This document shows, piece after piece, positions 55,845-64,000 of a DNA stretch of 64,000 nt (positions are counted from its first letter, which is position 1; every line of letters begins with the position of its first letter). The notes beneath the pieces are model-generated. The model was not told where the DNA came from. It ran no database searches and worked only from the letters and a program-made list of their open reading frames with translations. The translations under genes and the position numbers were made by a program. The DNA lies in the NCBI GenBank assembly GCA_907163345.1, contig CAJQUN010001172.1, positions 32,170 through 96,169 on the forward strand. Reading direction: 5' to 3'. The stretch is from Haberlea rhodopensis (Eukaryota > Streptophyta > Magnoliopsida > Lamiales > Gesneriaceae).

Positions 55845-58800
55845 ATGGGGTCAAAGAATTGCACGAATGAGGCGTGCCTTACGACGACGTTGCGTGAGTG
55901 GAAGAAAGGTTGGAGCTTGAAATCAGGAGGATACGCCACGCTTTGTTACAACTGCGGGTAATTTCTGAGTCCCAAATTTGACCCTTTTCAATTATATATA
56001 CACTTTATCACCTCCATCTGCGTCTGATTTCAGTTTGTGGGGGTAATTTCGGGATGCTCCCACTGGAGATTTTTTCTTGTTCTGCTAGTATGAGTATTTT
56101 CTGTCTTTGACATTCATATATTTCCTATTTTTAGAATTTTTCTTATATTTTCTGCTCCACTTTTGGCTCCCTTGCCTTTTCCTCTCAAATTTTTGCCGTT
56201 TCTCCTCGTGGGTTTTTTGTAATTATTCATTTTATTTGGATTTTTTCCAAAAAAAAAAATTTACATTTTATTTATTGGGATTTAAATCGGCACTGGAATT
56301 GTTCATATATCGTGATAATGGATTATCAATATCTTTTGAAAGCTCAAGGCTGTCATCCATATACAATATACATACTTGACTGACTGTGCTCATGTTCTTG
56401 TGTATGATGTACATATCTTGTATATATTTATTATATTCAACTAATTTGTTTCTAGGAACCAAAAAAGTTTATTTTCACTTAATCTGTTAGTTAATTTGAG
56501 TGTTCTGCTCGGCGTGTTGTGACATGGCTTTATTTGGATTCAGATCATCGTTTGAGAATTCAGTCTTCTGTGACACATTCCACTCTAAGGAATCTGGTTG
56601 GCGGACATGCAGAATATGTGGGAAGGTAATAGTATTCTGACACCCATGTTGGTTTTTAAGAGAAGTTTTTATGTGTTAATTTAGATTGTTTGTTTGTGTT
56701 TGTTTATCGTTTTGTCATTTGGTATGGCAGCTTCTCCACTGCGGGTGCATTGCTTCAAGATATCTATATGAATACATGGATTTTGGAGGTATCGGTTGCA
56801 TAAGCTGTGTAAAGCATTTGGAAATTCAACCTGCCAAACCAGTTCAGGTTATTGTTAGTTTAAGATAGCGAAAAATGCAAGAACTATAATGTGCTTATTT
56901 CGAGAGGAAAATATAGTGGGAAGATGATGGGGGCAATACGCATGTTAAAAGTTTAATTTTTGTAATTTTTCTACAATTGCAGATCCCATTACCATCTCAA
57001 CCCGTTCTCCTTGAATTCCTAAATCTATCTTTATTTATTTTCATGGATTGCGTGTATTGTGAATTGACCATTTTTAAAATAAAAATAAAAATCGTTATTC
57101 TTGCATCAGTTACCTTCAAATTATGTTTATTCACTTTTTGTAGAGATTTTTGTCTTGACCACAGTTCGTGAATTTGTTGTTCCTTTGAAAGCCTCTGAAA
57201 TTGAATCCTGTTTATTTTGCGACCCTTGTTCCGATTAACTTTGAACATTTCTTATCTTATGAGATACTAGGATGATTCTTTGGTACTTATACTTGAATCG
57301 TTCGTGCAGACTCCGGGAGATCTTCCCAGTGGCCCATTTATTACCAATGATGTAAAAGATGTACATCCTCTAGTTACTGAGGATAAAAGGAATGACGACA
57401 CATTTAGTACTGAGAGGCATCCTCAGCTGACGAAGGCTGTGGGATCAAATGACATAATTTCGAAGTTCGAGCAACTTAGACGAGAAGAATCCATGCTGAA
57501 AACCGTGGACACCCAAAAACATTTATTAAATCTCAGACAAAATTGTTCTTCATCTGCTTTTCTCAAACCAGAAGTCAGTCGACCAAAACAAGAAATTAAA
57601 GACACGTATGAGTCTTTGACCCAGCAGTCTCTAAATTTCTCTATGGCAGCTCCTTTAGGTGGTTCAAGTTCTTTTCCGCCTTTTCGTAGTGAGATTATTG
57701 AAGGGGTCGAACAGAGCAAAAGTTCTTTCCAACATGGAAAAAGTACAAAGCAAGCTTTGTCAAAGCCAGTCAAGCATAATCCTAGTTCAGACACAAATAA
57801 AGGAAATATTACGCAAAAACGTTTCGCTCGGCCTCCAGCTGATGGGCGGGGTCGGACTCAGCTGCTTCCTCGGTACTGGCCAAAAATCACGGACCAAGAA
57901 TTGCAGCAATTATCTGGAGAGTATCCTTTGTAACCTATTAGTTTCTTATTTAGTCCTGATTTTAGATTTTCTTTGAAAATTATGTAGAGTTGCCTTAACC
58001 GGAGATTTTCAGCTTGAAATCCTCGATCGTGCCATTGTTTGAGAAGATCCTGAGTGCTAGTGATGCTGGCCGAATTGGTCGCTTGGTCCTTCCAAAAGCC
58101 TGTGCTGAAGTTAGTCTTGTGCTTTGGCTTAGTGTTATTAGTCTTTTGAGCATCCGTCGATTAAGTAACAATCACTAGTTATCTTCTGTTTTTCCTTTGG
58201 CCGTTTGTTCATCAAAATAATGTGTTATGCAGACATATTTTCCTCCTATTAATCAACCAGAAGGTATACCAATAAGGATTCAGGATATAAAGGGAAAACA
58301 TTGGACATTTCAATTTAGATTTTGGCCTAATAATAACAGCCGAATGTATGTATTGGAGGGCGTTACCCCTTGCATCCAAAATATGCAAGTACAAGCTGGC
58401 GACATAGGTATATCCTTGGATAATTGGATATTTTTTAAAATCACTAAATTGTATTTACCGTTCATGATTATTTGTCAAACTGTGTGATGGAGATGAAAAT
58501 TTTATTACTATGCATTATTTGTGGTCTGAGCAGTGACATTTAGTCAGATAGATCCTGGGGGTCAACTCGTGATAGGCTGTCGGAAGGCGACTAACAACGG
58601 TGATGTGCCGGTAAGCATTTTATGCGTGAACCCACTGATTAGTTTAAGTTGCTGACATATAATGTTATTGGGAAACAAGTAGGATTCCCATGCAACCACC
58701 CTTCCAAATGGTAATTCTCCTGGAGAAACATCGAATTATGGTTTTACCGACACTTTGCTTCCTGTAGGTTTTTACTTGATTTTTTCCTTGATTCATTCCT

Positions 58801-59229
58801 TGACTGATTTCACGCCTATCATAATGAGATAATTTTGTTTCCCCAAAATTTGGAAGATCGGAGGCCGAACAGCTGATGATTCCATGCAGCAGAACAATCA
58901 TTTGCCGGAGAAGAAGTTGAGAAACATTAAAAACAAAAGGCTTCTCATGCACAATGACGATGCTCTGGCGCTGAGAATTACGTGGGAAGAAGCACAGGAG
59001 TTGCTTCGCCCATCCCCTTCTGCTAAACGAATCGTTGTCTTGGTTGAGGACCATGAATTTGAAGAATTTGATGTAAGAAAAGTTTCATACATTCACCTTA
59101 TATGTTCTTTTTATAAAATGTAGCTCATGTTTTTCGGCATAAGATTATGAAACCTTGTATGTTTCTATGGTTATGGTTTTCTGGATATCACTTCGGATTC
59201 TGTTGGATAATATCAATTCCTCCTTCACT

Positions 59230-59260
<31 letters not shown>

Positions 59261-60866
59261 CATGGCACAATTCTGTTACCACCAACTATTGTTGTTGCTG
59301 CAATAGTTTATGCTCGGTAGCACGGATTCTTATCTTTACTGTGATAGTAGTTTGTATGAATTATTTTGTTGTTGTTTAGGAACCACCAATTTTTGGAAAG
59401 AGAACAATTTTCACTTCTCGACTTTCCGGGTAAGGATTAATTTTTTTTTAATCTCGTAAGACTGCGACTGAAATTTATTTAAATGCTTGCATGAGACATT
59501 TTGTTCTTGTATGTTCATTAATTACATTGTTGGGAAATCTTATCAGGGAGCAGGAGCAACTTGCTCAATGCGACATTTGTTCAAAATGGCGAAGGCTACC
59601 TGTTCATGCTCTTATTTCTGCCAAGTGGACGTGTTCAGATAATATATGGGACTCAAATAGGTCAGTAATTTGAGAGGTTCAATATAGATCAAAATATCGA
59701 AATTATAGACTTTAGAGCTCGAATTCTTAAACCTTCATAGGGCGTCGATTCTGAACGATCATTGAATAAATATATACTAGAAATGTTAAAGGTCGATGCA
59801 AAGATTTTTTTCTTTTTAACTTTAAATTTGAGGCTTATGTCTAAAACTTCAAACATAAACTAAAAGAGGACACTAAAACGAAAAATATTCAAATTTGATT
59901 ATCATACGGCTTCTTATTCATGACTCGTGGCACTAGAACGGAACTGATTCATCCTACCTAAACATGAAAAACTCTAAGATATGTTCAAGTCTGATCATGC
60001 GTCCATTAACCGATTCATCCCTACTTCGAGCCTTATTGCTCCCAGAGGCGGAGCAAAGAGAAACTTAATCGACGCGCTGTTTATTTGCTTCAGGTGTACA
60101 TGTTCAGCTCCAGATGATATAAGTCCGAAGGATCTGGAAGCTTTCTTTACCTATAACAAAGGTGTGAAATAAGCATAGCTCAATGTAGAAATCCCGTCTT
60201 CTTTTGTGGAGGCTTAAAATTTGTAATTAAAAAATTGGATATAATCTATATTATATATGTATGTCTCTTGTAAACCATTTTTTCACCAAACAATCGTTCT
60301 CGTGTACGATTCTGAATTGTTTCGTTTTGTAATTCCAGAGTTTAAGAAGAGAATAGTTTCAGATAATGTGTCAAAAGAAGGGGAACCATCTGGCTTAGAT
60401 GCGTTGGCTACCATTGCAGTTTTAGGAGACAAGATAGGCGACATGGGAGAGTCTTCTGCTGGGGCCACCACGAGACATCCTCGACACCGGCCTGGATGCT
60501 CTTGCATTGTTTGCATCCAGCCTCCGAGTGGGAAAGGTAAACATGAGCCCACGTGTAAATGCAATGTCTGCTCAACTGTAAAACGTCGATTCAAGACTCT
60601 AATGATGCGGAAGAAGAAGAGACAGTCAGAACGTGAAGCTGAGCTTGCCAACGAGAAAGATAAGCCTGCTCTTGCCCAAAATTTCTTTCGAGAGGGTAGA
60701 AGAACAAGAAGAAGATATCGCCGGAAACGCACTTCTAAACATGAACCATAATCAGGAAAACGATGATGGAAGTCGGATGCATTTGGAAGAGGCGAAAAAG
60801 GGACGATTGGATTTGAACTGCGATCCATACCATGAAGAAGATGTTATACCGAGAGGATGGGATTGA
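55845..60866 (+). CDS. VAL: B3-domain transcriptional repressor, VAL1/VAL2 (HSI2/HSL1) type
   Basis: Nuclear repressor that binds RY elements and recruits chromatin silencers to seed-maturation genes. Exons: 55845-55957, 56544-56625, 56731-56847, 57310-57920, 58013-58109, 58233-58407, 58534-58610, 58683-58763, 58857-59072, 59380-59429, 59547-59660, 60094-60161, 60339-end; all phases match. Domains: N-terminal PHD-like zinc module (residues 6-100: CTNEAC, CYNCG, CRICGK, HCGC), B3 domain (about 308-415: LKSSIVPLFEKILSASDAGR, GRLVLPKACAETYFPP), CW zinc finger (about 545-600: QCDICSKWRRLP, KWTCSDN, RCTCSAP), and a Cys-rich GCSCIVC..CKCNVC motif. As read, the frame ends at 60751 (737 residues). 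Dropping one A from the run at 60678-60681 continues to 60866 (about 775 residues) and restores the EAR repression motif GRLDLNCDP. Whether VAL1 or VAL2 is not resolved. Confidence 0.93.
59230..59261. repeat. (TATC)n microsatellite in a VAL intron
   Basis: Eight TATC units in the intron between coding exons 9 and 10. Confidence 0.95.
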
Positions 60867-61832
60867 GCTTGACAACGTTGTATGAACGTTGCTACTCTTA
60901 CTTTTGATATGTTTTGGGGGCAGCACAATGGCCTACGGAGCCTCGAAGCATCTATGGTTAAAAAGGAAGATAATCTTGCCGGTGAAGGAGCCCATCTTCC
61001 AGGGGTTCTGGGACAAGAAATAACCCCGAAGATGGGTAAGTGGCATTATTTTTTTGGTACCACTATCCCTTTTAGATGATAGATTTCTTTATTTATCTTC
61101 TTCCTCCTTATTCTTCTTCTTTTAAATCACAGTCTTGTTTTTCTTGGATACATGTACTTTATTTGTAGGTTACGTAGTCGTCATACAGGGAGAAGAGTGT
61201 GTGATTTGTTTGTTTTGGATTGTGGTTTGCTGTTTGAAAATGTCCCCGGTGAAGCAAATATCTTGAGAACAAGTCAAGTTTCAATAGCTCGACATGTACT
61301 GAAATAAGTCTACATTTAATGTTCTCCATCTCTAAGTTCTTCAGCACCCAATTATTATTATATTATTATTATTGAAAGACCTATTTATTTTTAAATCCTA
61401 CTCTAAAGTACAAAAACTATGGTAAATGAGCACGAAGCAACCAATGTAAACATTAGCCCTGCAAGCAACTTTTTTTTTTTTTAAAGCAATTAAGAACAAA
61501 AAGCAGTAGAAAACCTCAACCTCTTCAACAAATCAATGCCATTTTAAATATCATAACTTAGCACCCAAACATACAACACATGTTGGACTTATCTAAGCAT
61601 TAAATTATCGATGATTCAGTCCTTGTCGAAACTTCAAGGATTGATTAAGAGGCTAGATGAAGGAGAGGAGGAGGAGAGGAGAGGAAGAAGGATCGAAAGG
61701 CTCGTTGCGTTGCAGAAGAATCTTTGTTGATTCTGTCACATAATGGCATTTAAATCTTATAGTTCTACATTAGTGGATCAACAAATCTAACTCAATAGTT
61801 TCTGGTGATACACCATAGTGATTACGTTAAGG
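60867..61832. other. 3' UTR and flank of the VAL gene
   Basis: The first few hundred bases are probably 3' UTR. AT-rich DNA with short ATT runs at about 61345-61375 follows. No other gene seen. Confidence 0.4.
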
Positions 61833-61957
61833 CTTGGCTACCCCATGGGGCACCACCCCATGGGGTAATCCAACCACATGTTGGGTATATTCCCAAGGAA
61901 TATACCCAACATGTGGTTGGACTACCCCATGGGGTGGTGCCCCATGGGGTAGCCAAG
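61833..61957. repeat. 125-bp near-perfect hairpin
   Basis: Arms of 61 bp (61833-61893 and 61897-61957) pair with a single mismatch around a 3-nt loop (CAA). The arms begin CTTGGCTACCCCATGGGG and contain a doubled ACCCCATGGGG palindrome. Flanks show AAGG on both sides. It is a tiny MITE or a small-RNA precursor-like fold; no gene overlaps it. Confidence 0.95.
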
Positions 61958-62399
61958 AAGGATTCGTGAATTACATTGTTTAGCTTTAATTGACTAGTTT
62001 AAATATTGGATGGTGTGGACCCCTGTGAGGACCATCTCATCCAATTGCTCAAACTATATTATGTTTTAGTACGTCTAAAACATAAAATATGTAGTGCAAA
62101 TTTAGTGGTCATACATATCGCGATCATGGTATTGTAGCTCTCGACGGCTAAGAGATATCGATTGAGTAGCAAGTTTCGAATCCTAGGTTTTGTTAACCAA
62201 AAGGATGGGAAGGTTGATAAAGGCGTTAACCTGTGAGGTCTCGTCACCTTAATCCTCAATTATACATTCTATTAAGTAAATCACAGGTCCTTACTTATCA
62301 GAATTAAGAATATTACTACTGATCAAGATTTTTCACTATGTCTTTCGTTTACATAGTTCATATACATCACAAAAATGTATATCATTTACACACCACAAT
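61958..62399. other. Spacer with a possible worn SINE
   Basis: A B-box-like GTTTCGAATCC at about 62172-62182 follows GGCTAAGAGATATCG-type sequence. This hints at a degenerate SINE. No gene seen. Confidence 0.25.
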
Positions 62400-62813
62400 T
62401 CATTTCATCTCGATCAATTTAACTCCTAATAGCAGAAGTAGACTCACTCACATCCCAATCCCGGCTTTCCCCCAGCTATGAGTACAGAACAACCACACAA
62501 AACATGAGTATTGAAATGATGTTCACAATCTAACATCAATATAAGACATCAGTACAATATACAACTTCATGTAATTCATGCATTTGCAATACCCCTCTCT
62601 GGTTGTTCATGTACATACCCCTTGTACATACCTAAGAACACAATATACAACATAATACAATTGGCCAAATATGTCATCACATATTTCATTTCAACATTCT
62701 GTTATAACGAGACCGATCGATATGCATCTCAGCTTAATATGTTAGTAGCTCAGTCTTCACGTCCATATTAGCAGCACATGTCATATTTCCTTCATCACAT
62801 GTTAATAGCCATA

Positions 62814-63085
62814 TCATATGTCCAACAAGAACATACCTCTCATGGTATCAACTAAATACCCCAACAACATTAATATAACAGCCAAAGAATATGTCCAACA
62901 AGAGCATACCTCTCATGGCATCAACTCAATACCTCAACCACATCCATATAACAACCATAGCATATGCCCAACAAGAGCATACATCTCATGCGAAAGCATA
63001 TGCTCAACAGTAACATACATCTCATGCCAAAGCATATGCTCAACAGTAGCATACCTCTCATGACATCAACTCGACACCTCAACAT
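62814..63085. repeat. Composite tandem array (about 72-bp and 41-bp units)
   Basis: A longer unit (CATATGTCCAACAAGAACATACCTCTCATGGTATCAACT...) occurs about three times, then a shorter one (AAAGCATATGCTCAACAGTAACATACATCTCATGC) two to three times. Both share the CATATG(T/C)(C/T)CAACA...CTCATG core. Confidence 0.8.
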
Positions 63086-63373
63086 ATAGAATAATCATAA
63101 AACCAATCACATATCTCAACAATATCATGCATCGCAACACCAATCACATCTGATATTCACAATAATCGCATATCTCCATAAACAAGATATCATCATGTAC
63201 GTCAACACATACCTGTTGTGTTGTACTACATATATCAGTGTAGGCGTCAGTGATTAACTGCCTCTCTGTCATGTCCCATGTGATGGTACCACATGGATAC
63301 CACAATGTACAATGTTATAATAGGCTTCACCGTCACATTCAAACAAATATAATATTTTCCAACATTTTAACCC

Positions 63374-63571
63374 TAGCGATCGATCTCCACTTTTACGCGA
63401 TCGATCGCCAAAACTTTCTGGTTAAACAATCGATATCTATGTTTCAGGTGATCGATCGCCTGCTAGCGATCGATCGGTCACATTCATGCGATCGATCGCC
63501 CATGTGTTAAACCGCCTTATTTTTGCCTCAGCATCGGCGATCGATCGCGCCCTGACAAGCGATCGATCGTG
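63374..63571. repeat. Cluster of GCGATCGATCGC palindromes
   Basis: Seven or eight copies of the 12-bp palindrome GCGATCGATCGC or one-base variants lie within 200 bp, at irregular spacing of 15-60 bp. Each contains overlapping GATC and CGATCG sites. Confidence 0.9.
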
Positions 63572-64000
63572 ATGCTGAAATTTTATACATGACTATTTTG
63601 AGCTTATCCTCATGGTTCTCAACCTACACCTCAATTCAAATCATCAAAACTTGATCACAAGATTACCTAGCATCATATAAACATCTCTCCAGCATATTAT
63701 AACTCAAGCTTGTACATTATAACTCATATCAAGTCAATAACTACCAAATTTCCATGCTTCAACTCCAACTCATCATCCACCAACATAAAACAAGTATACA
63801 AAGCACATAATCCTTACTAAGAAGTTATGAATTCACTTCTCTCAACTTTCTATCTTGATTTCCAAGGTGAAAATCCAAGAAAAGAAGCAAGAACAAGTAA
63901 GGAGATAAAGAGGAGCTTGTGTAGACATTGCTAGGTGTTGGAAGGTGAATTCTGTGTTTCCAATCTGATTTGCCTCTATTTATAGTTAGGAATAACTCGT

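Larger units (their letters stand above)
62400..64000 (-). mobile_element. Probable Gypsy-type LTR, cut by the window end
   Basis: No ORF of note. The - strand carries a TATA-like CTATAAATAGAGGC (about 63970-63983), then a CTTGTTCTTGCTTCTTTTCTTGG leader as I would expect in Tekay-like LTRs, and internal arrays (listed separately). Neither end was located; the element probably continues past 64000. Confidence 0.35.

Noticed and set aside
62814..63085. CRISPR-like or coding tandem repeat
   Set aside because: Unit lengths vary, there are no unique spacers of constant size, and this is plant nuclear repeat DNA. The 81-residue ORF merely translates the repeat.

Overview
The window is nuclear DNA of a flowering plant, almost certainly a eudicot and plausibly an asterid (the lineage is inference). 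The signs are GT-AG introns, AT-rich intergenic DNA, plant-only protein families (LRR receptor kinase, NHL/LEA-2, CRF-type AP2/ERF, CYP73A, VAL-type B3 repressor) and typical plant repeats (Copia and Gypsy LTR elements, hAT elements and their MITEs, an Au-type SINE, an RTE-like LINE). No prokaryotic operon, CRISPR array, rRNA or genuine tRNA gene was seen.

Layout. 1-5 kb: an LRR receptor-like (pseudo)kinase gene and an intron-less NHL/LEA-2 membrane protein gene, both +. 5-12 kb: no gene; SINE, AT-rich MITE-like DNA, a GC-balanced island and an LTR-like patch with a 27-bp tandem repeat. 11.7-17.8 kb: a truncated Copia element on the - strand (matching short LTRs, RT and RNase H) split by a complete non-autonomous LTR retrotransposon (two 1,689-bp LTRs, CTTAG target duplication, 850-bp internal region). 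18.4-19.2 kb: a CRF-type AP2/ERF gene interrupted by one extra C. 19.6-21.3 kb: a probable solo Gypsy LTR. 21.66-24.80 kb: a full-structure hAT transposon with TIRs, 8-bp target duplication and a transposase with two frameshifts. 27.6-28.6 kb: a small secreted-type pseudogene (DUF7731-like) hit by a hAT MITE. 30.0-32.0 kb: a huge inverted repeat (about 0.9-kb arms, 23-nt loop). 33.0-33.6 kb: another hAT MITE. 34.5-37.3 kb: a complete three-exon CYP73A (cinnamate 4-hydroxylase) gene. 37.4-38.2 kb: Copia remnant. 38.6-48.6 kb: a 17-exon gene of unknown function whose 5' part is tandemly duplicated (2.2 kb). 49-55 kb: MITE, LINE, SINE, gag fragments and a satellite-like array. 55.8-60.9 kb: a 13-exon VAL-type (PHD-like, B3, CW, EAR) repressor gene. 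61.8 kb: a 125-bp near-perfect hairpin. 62.4 kb to the end: repeat-rich DNA that looks like a Gypsy LTR on the - strand.

The genes do not form a pathway; they are independent plant loci separated by transposons. One cross-cutting pattern matters for any user: several coding regions (CRF, VAL, the hAT transposase, the duplicated gene copy) are broken by single-base length changes, mostly in homopolymers, while splice phases are otherwise perfect. Uncorrected sequencing indels are therefore at least as likely as real mutations.
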